Of a stretch of DNA of 64,000 nt, positions 50,525 to 62,984 are shown in pieces (the stretch's first letter is position 1; each line of letters begins with the position of its first letter). Made by a program: the position numbers and the translations under genes. The DNA lies in the NCBI RefSeq assembly GCF_963662255.1, contig NC_085049.1, positions 65,767,158-65,831,157 of the forward strand. Direction: 5' to 3'. The notes beneath the pieces are model-generated. The model was not told the DNA's origin. It searched no databases and was given only the letters and a program-made list of their open reading frames with translations. The stretch is from Cinclus cinclus. Lineage: Eukaryota > Chordata > Aves > Passeriformes > Cinclidae.

Positions 50525-50953
50525 ACGGTATTTTGGGAAGGAATTCCTGTCTGGGCTGGAATTGCCAGAGCAGCTGTGGCTGCCCCTGGATCCCTGGGAA
50601 TGTCCAAGGAAAGGCTGGAGCACTCTGGGATTGTGATCTCCATGCTGGGGGGGAAAAGGGGTGAAACTTCAGAAATTTGGGGTTTAATACCCAAAATAAG
50701 CCAGGGGATGACGGAGTGGGGACTCACTGAGGGTAAAAAGGGTTGAGAAAAGTTTGGAGCTTTGATCCCAGGAAAGCAAAAACCTCCCATCCCTCAGCTG
50801 GGAACATCCATGGAAATCCCTGAGGGATTTGGGAGCTCCTTGAAGGCCTGGGGAAGGAGCTGAGGTGGGAGCTGGACATTGAGTGGAGTCAAATTTGTGA
50901 GGAATTTTTCCAGGATTTCCCTGGGAAAAGTGCTCTGAGAACTCCTGGATCCC
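50525..50953 (-). repeat. About-0.41-kb duplicated segment, copy 2 (inverted)
   Basis: Reverse-complement partner of 38275-38690, about 12 kb away. It is followed at 50945-51080 by a sense CR1 tail (CTGGATCCCTGTCACTGCCCAAGGCCAGGCTGGACATTGGGG). Confidence 0.9.
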
Positions 50954-51080
50954 TGTCACTGCCCAAGGCCAGGCTGGACATTGGGGCTGGGAGCACCTGG
51001 GACAGTGGGAGGTGTCCCTGCCATGGCAGGGGTGGCACTGGAGAGGCTCTGGGGTCCTTCCCACCCAACCCATCCCAGGA

Positions 51081-52650
51081 GTCTGTGGTTGATACAACCC
51101 ACATGCTGGATAAACCTAAAATTCCTGATGTTTCCAAGGTTTGTGGATTTTCCACCTTGCTGGGGAGCATCTGGAGTGCCCATCCAGGCAGAGCTGCAGC
51201 CCAGGCCCAGGACCAAAGAGTTCCTTTAATCACCAGCACTAATTCCCTGCTGCTGCACACAAACAGCAGAGAACAAACAAACAGGAGAAAAAGCAGCTCC
51301 ACAAAGAACAAACCAACAGGAGAAAAAGCAGCTGGAGGCCCTACAGAACAAGGAGAGCTTTGTCTGGGCTGGGTTTTGGCCAGGAAGCTCTGCAGGTCTG
51401 CACACACCTACTCAGTTTTCCTCAAGTAACCCAAGCAAGAGAATCTGAAAATCCCACCCAAAATCACTTGATCAATCAGCCAGAGCATCACAATCTGAAT
51501 TTCAGTTTTGGTTGGACTTTCCACGGGGCTGACCCAAGGAGCAGCAGCAGCTTCCTCACACTCTGGAATCACTGTCTCAGCAGTTCCATTGTCTCCAGAG
51601 TGGGGTGAGACACCCAAAAATGTATCACAAAATACTTTACATGTTCAGGCAGCCCCATGACTCATCTCTGGTCATTTTGCTGCAGAGAAACCAGAAAATG
51701 TTTCATCTTATTTATATTAAAAATTAAAAAAAAAAAAAAAGTCAAGAAGCAAAGAACAGAAAGTTCTTGGCACTCAGTGTTACCCAACAGTTTCTCTGCT
51801 GTGGTGAGCAGATAACCCAAGCCTCATGCAGAATCCTTCCCTGGAATCACCCAAAATAATTCTTCAGTCAGTGCTGCAAAGTGGATCTCAGAGGCTCTGC
51901 CCCGCCTCAACGAACCCAACTCCACTTGAAGAGACTCCCACAAAAATGACATTTACAAGCAATGCACTGCGGAACTTCAGAGCTGGAGAATTCTGCCAGA
52001 CACTTTTATGGGTGCTTGAGTCATCGCCCATTTTATTTGAGAAGAAAGAAAAAAGAAAAAAAAAAAAAAAAAAAAACCAAAACAACCTTACTGGTTTAAA
52101 ATGAACTAAAAGCCCTTTTTTCATCTGGGGGCTGTTCCCTTTGAAAAGCTCCAAAGATATCCTGGAACAGCATGAGCACAGCTGGGAGCAAACACCCTCC
52201 ACACCCAAGTGCTCCTTCCCATCCTCTCAGGATCCATCCCCCCTTCCCCTGAACTCTTCAGATGTCCGGAAATGAATCCTTGGGATTGCACTGGAGCAGG
52301 GTTTAGAGGGGATGCTGGAAGTTTGGGTGTGGGAATGGCTGGCTGGGGTCCAGGCAGAGAAACCAGGCAGGAAACAAATGGGGAGCAGGGAATAATCCAG
52401 CAGGGAGTTAAGAGATGCCAGACCAAAAAAAAAAAAAAAGCTCTCCTGCAACGTGGAGTGGATGGTGATTTCATCTCTCCTGGAACTGCAAATGATCTCC
52501 AAACAGTACAGCACAAACACTGCCTGGGCTTGGCAATGAGGAAGGCACAAGCAGAGCTGGGGGGATTTGCCCAAGGTCACCCTAAAACCACACCCAGTCC
52601 CGGCCAGGGACAGGAGGATTTCCTGGTCCTCACTTCCCTGCTCCTAACGC
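51081..52650. other. Unassigned
   Basis: A 30-bp duplication ACAAACCAACAGGAGAAAAAGCAGCT occurs around 51270-51335. Poly(A) tracts near 51727, 52053 and 52425. No coding evidence. Confidence 0.4.
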
Positions 52651-52830
52651 CTCTCCCACCCCACAGAGGAGTGGATCCCCGTGTGGGAAGGGACCACAGA
52701 GCACCTCCAGTGCCACCCCTGCCATGGCAGGGACACCTCCCACTGTCCCAGGGTACTCCAGCCTGGCCCTGGACTCTTCCAGGGATGCAGAACCCAGAAC
52801 GGCTCTGGGAACCCAGCCCCTGGGAGGTTT
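52650..52830 (-). mobile_element. CR1 fragment (antisense to plus)
   Basis: GGGAAGGGACCACAGAGCACCTCCAGTGCCACCCCTGCCATGGCAGGGACACCTCCCACTGTCCCAGGG. Confidence 0.9.
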
Positions 52831-52919
52831 CTGTGCTGAGGAGTGGATCCCAGACCCTTCCTGAACAATCAGAGTTGGTGTCTCTTGGGTTTTCCCTCCG
52901 CTGTTTGCCTGAGATTTGG

Positions 52920-53420
52920 GCTGGTGATGCCTTGGCTTTTAGCTTTTATATTTTTCAGAATCTCTGCTGCTTGGTCTGTAACTCTGAAACTTCACGTTAG
53001 GTGTTAGTGAGTTCTCTTCACAGGAGAGTGAGACAAAACAATCCCTTCCCAGCTGGAGAATCAAGGACAACTGGGACCCAAAATGCAGAGGGAAAGGGAG
53101 CAAGCCAGGGGGCTGAGACTTCATAGCCTGGGGCTGTGCTTGGATAATTGAGCCCAAGAGGAACCAAAACTTACAAAAGTGTAAAACTCATGACCAGGAT
53201 CCATCCTGGATTTGATTTGGGTGTAGCCCCTCTTGCACTGCCCAAGGTGAATCCTTTCAAAAAATTCATATTTTAGTCCTTTTGCTCTGCCTAGTCTCTG
53301 TTCCAGGTCAGCCTTTCCAGGTAACACTGGTATGTCCACAGTGAAGCCCAGACCACAGCAGCTCCAGCTTTCCACGAGGCAACAAAAATCCCTTCAGTGC
53401 TGATTTTGAGGCACAGGAAG
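52920..53420 (-). mobile_element. LTR-like element, copy 1 of a direct pair
   Basis: Diverged but colinear with 54040-54390: AACTCTGAA.CTTCA, GTTAG..ATTCTC, AGACAAAAC.ATCC.TTCCCAGC, TCAT..CCTGG.GCTG..TTGGA.AATT, AAAGTGT.AAAACTCATGA and CTCTTGCACTGCC..AGGTGAATCC. The strand is uncertain. No intact gene. Confidence 0.5.
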
Positions 53421-53764
53421 GAGCCAGCAAAGCAGAAATGAAAGCATTTTCCTCCTTCTGTCAGGAGCTGACATTCAGCCCTTCTGTGCCTGTTTGCTGA
53501 TGAAGAATAAACCATCCCAGACAACTCCCTGGAAGCAGCTCCCTTCACACAGACACCAACCAGCCTTGGTTTCCTGCTACTCCTGGGATCAGCACCCAGC
53601 TCCAGCTCCCAGAGCGTCCCTATCTGCCCATCTGAGGGCCCCAGGAGCTCTCCAAACCCTGCAAGCCCCAATCTGCAGCTGGGCCTTCACCCCAAAACAC
53701 CTCGGGGCTCCCTTCCCTGTCCTGCCTTTGCCTGCCCCTGTTTGTGCTGTGCCCACAGGAGCAG

Positions 53765-54005
53765 CTCCCAAAACCCTGCAGCACGCACAGCTGCCCAAAT
53801 CCTGCAGCACACACGGCTCCCCAAACTCGGGGGGCACACATGGCTCCCAAAATCCTGCAGCACACACGGCTCCCCAAACTCGGGGGGCACACATGGCTCC
53901 CAAAATCCTGCAGCACACACGGCTCCCCAAACTCGGGGGGCACACATGGCTCCCAAAATCCTGCAGCACACACGGCTCCCAAAATCCTGCAGCACACGGC
54001 TCCTC
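53765..54005. repeat. 53-bp minisatellite, about 4 copies
   Basis: CACACATGGCTCCCAAAATC, CTGCAGCACACACGGCTCCCC, AAACTCGGGGGG repeat with a 53-bp period. It sits between the two LTR-like copies. Confidence 0.96.
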
Positions 54006-54039
54006 ATGATCCATTCATTTTTAGCTTTCCTATTTCCCA

Positions 54040-54390
54040 TATTCTGCACTGCATTAGGATACAACTCTGAACTTCATATAAAATGTTAGCAATTCTCCTC
54101 AGTTTAGTCAGACAAAACTATCCTTTCCCAGCCTGAGAACCAAGAACCACTGCAGCTTTGTGCCCAAAAGCTGTAATTCATACAAAAAGTATAAATAACA
54201 GTGAATTGAGGAGAGCAGTCTGGGAGGATGGGAGTGCATAACCTGGAGCTGGAATTGGACAATTAACCCCACACTAAACCTTATGAAAGTGTGAAAACTC
54301 ATGACTCTGAGTCCACCTCAGGTGCAGCCAAGGCCGGGCTCTTGCACTGCCACAGGTGAATCCTCTGAAGGCCTTTGAATAAAGGGGCCC
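54040..54390 (-). mobile_element. LTR-like element, copy 2 of a direct pair
   Basis: Partner of 52920-53420. On minus it contains TGTTATTTATACTTTTTGTATG. The following 54391-55220 is unassigned AT-rich DNA. Confidence 0.5.
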
Positions 54391-55224
54391 ATCCCAATCC
54401 ACTTCCCCATCACACAACCCCAAAAACCACTTTGGGAACAGACCCCCTTCACAAATGGCTTCCCTGAACCTCTGCTCTACTTCGTGTGGAGACTCAACAT
54501 CACAATTTCAAACCACACTTGAAACTAGTTCAGATTTTTTCAATTTTTCTCTCATTTTCTTTTTTCCTCCTACTCTGTATCATTTTGGACCAGGTTCAGT
54601 TTAAACATTATGGGCTCCAGTCTGTAGGAAAGGTATTTACAAAATAAAGGGTGTGAAGCCTTTCCTGGGGTGGAGGTTTTGTTACCCAGTCCTATGGAGT
54701 CTTTTTGTCCATCAGGACCAGAAATTCCAAGAGAAACACACCAACCTGAAGGTCACATACAATCTGACAATTAAATAAATAAAAGAATCTATTTCCCTCC
54801 TCTCTTTTCTCTGCCTTTTTTTTTCTTTTCCTCCAGATGTCGACCAAAACAATTGATCTGTTTGAAAATCATCTGCAAAGCAGCTGTTCCACACACAGGA
54901 CACTTCAAATTTCACCTGCCAGGAATATCAGTCAAAAAGAAAAAATAAAAAGAAAAGCAAGAATGAGCAGTTAAACAGAGCTGATGAATGCATGAAATCT
55001 GATGTTTTTTCACTCAAAAATAATGCAAGATGCACATAAACAACAAGTTAAATTAAAACAAAAATAGGAAAAAAGCTTTGGGCTTTGAAAGTGCCCCACA
55101 GCACGACAAGAGCTCTGATACTACCGAGGTTTTCCTTAAAATTCGTATGACAAATTTTTCCACCCAGCTGTGACATTTAAGGATTTCTCCCCCATTATTC
55201 CTGTGTGAATCACAGAATCATTAT

Positions 55225-55530
55225 AAAATCAGGGAATGGCTGGGGTTGAAAGCGACCTTAAAGCTCTCCCTTTTTTTTTTTTTTTTTTTGGAATTCAGAG
55301 CTACAGGAGAGGGAACGGCCTCAGGCTGGGCCAGGGAGTGGGCTCAGGGTGGAATTTCAGCAGGAATTTCCTGATGGAAAGGGTTCTTAAACATGGGAAG
55401 GAGCTGCCCAGGGAGGTTTGGAGGGCCCAAGGAATTCCTGGAGGTGGCACTCGGGGCTGGGGACAAGGTGGGGATGGGGCACAGCTTGGATTTGGTGACC
55501 TTTTAAAACCTCATTAATTCTGGGATTCTG
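55225..55530. mobile_element. Two abutting CR1 fragments in opposite orientation
   Basis: Antisense CR1 start (CACAGAATCATTATAAAATCAGGGAATGG..GACC) is followed, after a 20-nt T run, by a sense CR1 (GGCCTCAGGCTGGGCCAGGG..ATTCTGGGATTCTGTG). Confidence 0.8.
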
Positions 55531-55634
55531 TGCTGCCCCTCTGCTCTCCAGCCACACAGAGTTCCAAAGCATCCACTGCCCAACGCCCCAGGACAACAAT
55601 TCCCAAGAGATGAAGATTCCCAGGAAAGAGAGAA

Positions 55635-56585
55635 AGAGAGGGGAAAGAGAGGGGAAAGAGAGGGGAAAGAGAGGGGAAAGAGAGGGGAAAGAGAGGGGAA
55701 AGAGAGGGGAAAGAGAGGGGAAAGAGAGGGGAAAGAGAGGGGAAAGAGAGGGGAAAGAGAGGGGAAAGAGAGGGGAAAGAGAGGGGAAAGAGAGGGGAAA
55801 GAGAGGGGAAAGAGAGGGGAAAGAGAGGGGAAAGAGAGGGGAAAGAGAGGGGAAAGAGAGGGGAAAGAGAGGGGAAAGAGAGGGGAAAGAGAGGGGAAAG
55901 AGAGGGGAAAGAGAGGGGAAAGAGAGGGGAAAGAGAGGGGAAAGAGAGGGGAAAGAGAGGGGAAAGAGAGGGGAAAGAGAGGGGAAAGAGAGGGGAAAGA
56001 GAGGGGAAAGAGAGGGGAAAGAGAGGGGAAAGAGAGGGGAAAGAGAGGGGAAAGAGAGGGGAAAGAGAGGGGAAAGAGAGGGGAAAGAGAGGGGAAAGAG
56101 AGGGGAAAGAGAGGGGAAAGAGAGGGGAAAGAGAGGGGAAAGAGAGGGGAAAGAGAGGGGAAAGAGAGGGGAAAGAGAGGGGAAAGAGAGGGGAAAGAGA
56201 GGGGAAAGAGAGGGGAAAGAGAGGGGAAAGAGAGGGGAAAGAGAGGGGAAAGAGAGGGGAAAGAGAGGGGAAAGAGAGGGGAAAGAGAGGGGAAAGAGAG
56301 GGGAAAGAGAGGGGAAAGAGAGGGGAAAGAGAGGGGAAAGAGAGGGGAAAGAGAGGGGAAAGAGAGGGGAAAGAGAGAGAAAGAGAGAGAAAGAGAGAGA
56401 AAGAGAGGGAAAGAGAGGGGAAAGAGAGGGGAAAGAGAGGGGAAAGAGAGGGGAAAGAGAGGGGAAAGAGAGGGGAAAGAGAGGGGAAAGAGAGGGGAAA
56501 GAGAGGGGAAAGAGAGGGGAAAGAGAGGGGAAAGAGAGGGGAAAGAGAGGGGAAAGAGAGGGGAAAGAGAGGGGAAAGAGAGAGA
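55635..56585. repeat. 11-bp polypurine array GGGGAAAGAGA
   Basis: GGGG runs recur every 11 bp from 55640 to 56366 (67 runs with no visible break) and again from 56417 to 56571 (15 runs), split by AAAGAGAG units. The tract continues as mixed AAAGAGAGA/AAAAAGAGAG to about 56710. One strand is all purine for over 1 kb. Confidence 0.98.
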
Positions 56586-56904
56586 AAGAGAGAGAAAGAG
56601 AGAGAAAGAGAGGGGAAAGAAAAAAAGAGAGAGAAAAGAGAGGGGGAAGAAAAAAAGAGAGAGAAAAGAGAGGGGAAAGAAAAAGAGAGAGAGAAAGAAA
56701 GAAAGAGAGATTCCCATAAAACAGTCCCAAGGAAGATCCCCAAGGAAGGAAGACTGCCAAGGAATCCCATTCTTATCAGTGTGGTTGCCACGGTGACTTT
56801 TAATTCCATCAGTGTCTCCTGACTCCACACCAATAATCAGGAATCTTGCATAACATCACCACTGAAAAACACAATTTTAACCGATTTAAAGCCTGGACAT
56901 TGAG

Positions 56905-56906
<2 letters not shown>

Positions 56907-56956
<50 letters not shown>
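56907..56956 (+). repeat. Poly(A), 50 nt
   Basis: Uninterrupted A run, then GAAATATCC. The DNA before it shows no recognised SINE or LINE. Confidence 0.98.
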
Positions 56957-56958
<2 letters not shown>

Positions 56959-57924
56959 AATATCCCCCCAAAACTCCAGGAAAATCTCCCATTCTTATCC
57001 ACATGGAAGTGTTGGATTAGCCTGAGCACAACCAAAATTAAACACTGTTTTGCTTAGTGGTCACCTCAGTTTTATTATAAAGGAAAAAAGATGAAATCAT
57101 ATCATAATACTGTATCAAAAAGTGCAGGAAGAATTATTCCTGGGAGAATAAAATACGGAATATCAAACCACAGAAAAACTGGTCTGTGAGGAAGAGATTT
57201 CCAAATTTCTTCTTTGCCCATGGCTGACCAAATACAGAAAATATTCCTGTAATTTAAACAAAAACTCCCTGACACTGATCCCAGGCTTTTTTTTGGGGGG
57301 GGGGGGTTCTTCCCCCTCAAGCTGAATCCTCTCTCCAGGAATTCTGAAATCAAAACTCCTCAAGACCAAAGTTCTTCACGGGCCAGTGGCCAGTTATCAG
57401 GACAGTAAAGCCAAATATAATTTTTCTCCCTATTAAAATATGAATTCTTTTCATCTGCACTAAATAATTTTCTCCTTCCTGCCCTCTGCTGTCTGGAATT
57501 TCTCCTGGATCTACGTTGAACTGTTTGAGGGGATGAGCCTCCATTTCTAAAACTCTGGGAAAGCATCAAATATTTTAAATTTCCTGCACGACAAAGGCTT
57601 TCAAAAAGTTTTGCTTCTTCAGTGCATCCATGAAAATCCCATTTTCTGCCACACCCTCTAAAACCCACGGCTAGGGATGAGCCTCACGGATCCAAAACAG
57701 CAAAGAGGACTGAAAAAATCACCTTTAGTGTTTGATAAATGAAAGGGTGAGGGTGCAACATAGAGATTTCAGTCAGCAAAGCCCCAGGAAGAAATTAAAA
57801 ACCATTCCTAGGATGGATTAAAAAATTAAAAACCTTTAAAAGAAATTAAAGCGTAAGAAATTAAAAACCATTCCTAGAAGGAGCAGAGCCCATTAATTTA
57901 CTGGGAATACCAGGAGCAGCAGAG

Positions 57925-58540
57925 GTTCCAGCCAACGTCCCCAAGTGCTGTGATTTGTCACTTCCTCATGAAATAAAGGGGATAATTTCATTGTCCATTT
58001 GTGCCTTAGGGTCCACAAATCAACAATTAAACCAAAATTTTAATGTCTTCTGGGTTTTAGCCTGGTTCGGCACCTCTGAAGCACCCGAGGGAAGCTGAAC
58101 AAATGAAGGGAGGACAGAAATGTTTTCATTTTGATCGTTTTTATTTTCATCCGAAATTCCTTCCAGGGATGAGGACTCCACCCCTGTCCATGAAGGAATT
58201 CTCCCAAAACTCTCCTGGCACAACCTGATCCCTTTTCCCCCTGCCCCCACATTGTCCCCTCCCTATATTCTGATTTTTCAGAGCAACCCAGCACAGGAGT
58301 CATTGTCCAAACAGCTCCAGAATGACCCCAAGTGCTGCGATCTCTCCTCCTCAGCATGAAATAAAGGGGACAATCTCATCGTTCATTTGTGTCTCAGGGT
58401 CCAAAAACCAACAATCAAACCAAAATTTTAATGTTTTCTGGGTTTTAGCCTGGTTCCACACCTCTGATGCACACGAGGGAAGCTGAACAAATGAAGGGAG
58501 CACAGAAATATTTTTATTTTGATCAGGGTCAGTCTCAGTG
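57925..58540. repeat. Direct duplication of about 215 bp, spacing about 390 bp
   Basis: CCCCAAGTGCTG.GAT..ATGAAATAAAGGGG and AAACCAAAATTTTAATG.CTTCTGGGTTTTAGCCTGGTTC, then GAGGGAAGCTGAACAAATGAAGGGAG, occur at about 57930-58145 and 58325-58535 with modest divergence. Confidence 0.9.
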
Positions 58541-61500
58541 GACTTGCTAAAGCAGTAACACCCTCTGCACCTGAATCAAATCCTTCAGAGAATCCACAAA
58601 CTTTTGAGTTATTTGGAGGCAAAAAAGGATTTTGTTCTCTCAGCTTTTGAAATCTCCCACTGCAACAGCAGAGTGAAAAACAGGAGAGGGATTTGCTGCC
58701 AGTGGAGAGGAGGAAAACTGCATCTGATTTTACACAAAACCACTTGAAATTCACACCAAACTCGAGGTGAAATGCTGGAAATTACAGCCCAGAACATCCA
58801 GGCTTTGGGGTTTTTATCCCACCAAATTCCACATCAAACACATCCTGCAAACAATAAAAACCATCTCCAAAAGGATCCAGGGTGAATTCCCCAGCTCCAG
58901 GTCTGAGTCAGCAGCCAAGGAAACATCCTTGGGAACACCAGGAGAATGTTTTGCCCAAACTGGTACTTGAGTCATTTTTATGACTTTGAAATTCATTCCC
59001 TGGATATTCTCACCCAACTCCAGGATTAAACATCACCCAATCACCTCGTGGAGGGGGAGAGAATAAGGAGCAAAACTTCCCAACTCTCACTCTCAAAGTC
59101 CTCCTGTTTTTAAACAAAAATTTCAATTCCTTTTGGGATCCAATTTGCCACGGGGTGGTTCAGGAATTCCTTGCAAATGCTGAATTTTTGAGGTGGTTTT
59201 TCCTCTTTCTGACACTCATGAAAAATGCAACTAGCTGCCTATTTAAGGAGAAGAAAAAAAAAAAAAAGGCACAAATTTAGAAATACCTGGAGTTCCACCT
59301 CGAAGTTTTAAGCCTTGCAGCATTCCAAGGTTTAGGAGAAGGTTGGAAATTAGGGGAATATTAAAGCTGGGAAGTGTGCAGAAATAAAAACCCCTAGAAT
59401 TAAAGTTGCAAATAATCCCAGTTTTGAATAGCATAATATACATAATAAATAGTGCCATAAATAAATACATGATAGTATAATAAGATATAACAGTATAATA
59501 AATAAATAATCAATATTATAATAGAGGTAATAGATAGTGGATCAATCAGTTCCCACTATCTCAGGGTGCTCCAAGCTCTGTCCAGCCTGGCCTGGGGACA
59601 TTCCCAGGGATGGAAAAATCCAACCACAAATCCAGGATGCAGCACCTTGGAACAGCTGGAGAACACTCCCCAAAGCACCCCAGCACTTTTGCAATGTTAA
59701 CTCTGGTGCTCCAAAATCACATTTCCTTTCACCTGGGGCACACAGCCTGAACCAGGAAACCGCTGAAAGTCCCTAAATGTCATTTACTTTCATTCATGTT
59801 GGCCCCAGAATCCTCTGGAATCCTCATGTCTGCACAGCCAAGACATCTGTGCACAACTCTGCTATAACAAAAATTAAAAGGTGTTTCAACGTGCATTTAC
59901 GTGATCATAAAAGCACATTTCCTAGCAAGAATAATGCAGTCCATTTCTAAAATTTATTTCTCAAATAAAATGTGATTAATTTTCTTAGATAATTCCGTTT
60001 TATTTATTTATTTTAAAAAACACAACCTAAAAAAAAGTCCTAAAAAAATTCAAGGCTCTCTCAGCAGCACAAACTGTACCAAAGCCCCCAACTTGTGCCA
60101 ATTTTATCAGCTCCACATGTGTTTTTTTGAAGGATAGTAAATTCTGATCCATCTTGGAAGAAGCTGGGATAAAGGAAGGTGTCCCCCAGGTGGCACTTGT
60201 GGGATCTTTAAGATCCCTTCCCACCCAAACCATTCCAGGATTTTATTGCCATTTAGCTAATTCATTTATAATAATTCACTATAATTATTATAATAAATAG
60301 TGGATAAATTACTATTATAAATAATTGATAAAATATTACTATAATAAATAATGAAATATTATTTAGAATAAATATTAAAATTATTCTTAAAAATAAATAT
60401 TTTGGAATGAGCACTCATGCCATGAGCTGCACCTATGAAATATTTGAAGCTTCAGAGTTTCCTCAATGACTCCATCAGGCTCAATTCCTCCTCTGGGAAA
60501 AGCTGGGCAGTTCTTGGATGTAATGGCCTTCCCAAATCCAACTGGAAACAAGAAATCCACATTTCCTAAAAGTATCAACCCTTCTTCCAGGCCTTAATTA
60601 GGAAAAGGGTAAGGTGAGAAATGCTCTCAAAAAAAAAAAAAAAAATCCCAATAAAACTAAACACAACAACAAAAAACAAACCTAAAAAACCCCCACACTT
60701 AATTTTTTTTTTATATCTTTGGCCCCAGAGCTCCCTGTTTTCCTCAGGCCTTTTTCCTCATTCATGACTTCTCCCAGAGATGGGATGAATTCCACAAACT
60801 GTTTGGTTAATCCATGAACACTGGATTTTAGGCCCCAGAATCAACCCTCAGAAGCTTCTCCCAGCTGCACAACCAAGAGAGAGCTGCCTCAAACCTTCCC
60901 CTCCTTTTTCACCTCCTCCAAAATTTCACCTCCATCCCAGGAACAGCTGATGCTGACACTATAAATGTGAAATTCTGCCCGTGTCAGCTTTTCCTTGCTG
61001 CACAGCTCCACACACCTTCTGCTCCTGCTCCCAAACTTTGCACCCAGAAACACCCCTGAGCAGCCCCTGGATGCACCAAAGGGAGAAATTCAATTAATGA
61101 TGGCTGCTCTAGGTTGAAATTGAAATATTTCAGAGGGTTTTTTAGCTGTGAGTGCAGACCTGAGCACGGAGGATTTCACACAAGGAATATTTCAAGTTTA
61201 TTTTAGCCTTAACTCCCTCTTTTCCTGCCAGGCTGCTCATTCCAAGCCCTGGAGTCTAACACCTCTGCTGGGACTCACACAAACAGCCTCCAGGATTTTT
61301 ATTTCCAGGATTTTTATTTATTTATTTTTATTTCCAGGGCTGTCTCTCTCCCAGCCCTCACTCCCACTCTGGGACCTCCAGCTCCTGTTTCCACACAGGG
61401 ATTTACCAGGAACATCCTACCCCAAGGAGGAGGAGGTTTCCTTCCCATGACTCAGGTTCTACTCTTGGACCTTGGGATTGGAATCAGCAAAACTGAAATG

Positions 61501-61839
61501 GAAAATAAATCCTTGAATCACAGAATGGTTTGGGCTGGGAGAGACCTTTAGGATCATCTCCATTTATTCTAAATATTGGGGAAGAAAATGTTTTGATTTT
61601 GTAGCCTACCACAGTGGCAGCTTAACATTTTGAGAATTCCATTCCTGAATTTAACCAAAATGGAGAAACATGGAGAAATCCTCCTGTCACACCTGAGCTA
61701 CCTGGTTTCTTTTTTAGCTCCATCTCCTCCTTGCTGCACTTCAATCAACCCCATTGTTTCACAATTCACCAGCCAGAGGTAGAAAACAAAACATGAGAGG
61801 TCAAACGCAGAGCCCAGCCCGTAATTCCTCTCCCTGGAT
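58541..61839. other. Mostly unassigned; three short CR1 tails
   Basis: CR1 pieces at 59550-59650 (antisense), 60165-60242 (sense) and 61515-61560 (antisense). AT-rich runs at 59440-59530 and 60240-60400. 56957-57924 upstream is also unassigned. No exons seen. Confidence 0.45.
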
Positions 61840-62770
61840 CATTTTTCATCCACCAGCTCGGGGCCAAAGCTCCAAGTGAGACTTTAATTGCCTGGAAATT
61901 TAACTGTGAACGCTGTGCCCCTCTGGGAAAGCTCCAGCACAAAGATCTTCGTGTGTTTGTGTAATTCTGACCCGGAACAGATTCTGGCGCCACAACCACA
62001 TTCCCAATTCCAAGACTTCCTCCTCATCCCATTTTTACAGCTAGTATTTTCCTCTCTTCCCCCCCCCCCTTTTTTTTTTTTCATCTTCCCAAAAGTTGAT
62101 GGATTGATTTGTGCGCTCGGTTCCTGCTAAAATTAACCCGGATTCATGCAGATTATCACATCAAATTCAAGAATTTGCCTCCCCACCCCCTCCCGGGAAG
62201 GTTTTCCTAAGGAACATTCCAGCCACACTCATTCCCTGCATTTCCTGGGAATTCAGCCCCGGGGAAAAGCATTTATCACCTGGCAGAAGGGATGGCTGGG
62301 GGTTAGGAGGGAAAAATAGAGGAGAAAAAAAATTCTTAAAGGAACTAAAAAATCCTCATCCCTCTGCCTCCGAAAAAGTGGGAATTTCCAGGGGAAAAAG
62401 CAGATTCCATCGCAGTGAAATCTGCTGGGAATGAAGGTCAGAGGCATCATTTAGAGGAGCCACATGAGAGCCATTTCCAGCGTGAGCAGAACAAAACCTC
62501 CCCGGTCAGGTGATGTGCCAGCCCACTGAGCAGCAGGCATTTCTCGCCATAGAATTCCCTGGAATTCTCACCGTGAGGGGGTTTCAGGAGGGTCAGACTC
62601 GAGCAGAGGATGTGGCAGCTCATCAGAGGTGACACGGTGACAAAAGCCACCCTCTTCCCACAGCCCCCGGCGCTGCGGAGGCGTCGAGAAGAGAGAAATA
62701 AATGAACGGTGCCCACGAAATGAATCAACAGCCGCAGGAAATGAATCCCTTCCCAGCACTAAACCTCGGC
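61840..62770. promoter_or_regulatory. Candidate non-coding conserved-type block
   Basis: About 0.9 kb without tandem repeats or CR1 tails, with higher CpG than its surroundings (for example 62640-62690) and motifs such as TTTAATTGCC and AAATTAACCCGG. I find no exon with coding character. It may be regulatory DNA nearer the long-isoform promoter. Confidence 0.25.
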
Positions 62771-62984
62771 TGGAATCACGGAAAGGAGCACAGGAACGCA
62801 GCTGGAAACACGAGCAGGCTGCTGGGCTTTCTGCTGACTGGCTGGGACACGGGGGAAAAAAAAATAAAAAAAAAAAAAAAAATCACACTTTGCTTTGTAG
62901 GTTGGTGTTTGCTTAATATAAAACTCGCCAGGTGCCGAGGTTGAACCTGCCCAATGTGGGATGCAAGAACTGCTGGAGCCCCAA

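Noticed and set aside
55387..56833. Open frames of 370-457 codons on both strands (KERGKRGEREG and SFPSLSPLFPL repeats)
   Set aside because: Translations of the 11-bp purine array. The frame stays open on both strands only because the unit lacks stops; no non-repeat domain.
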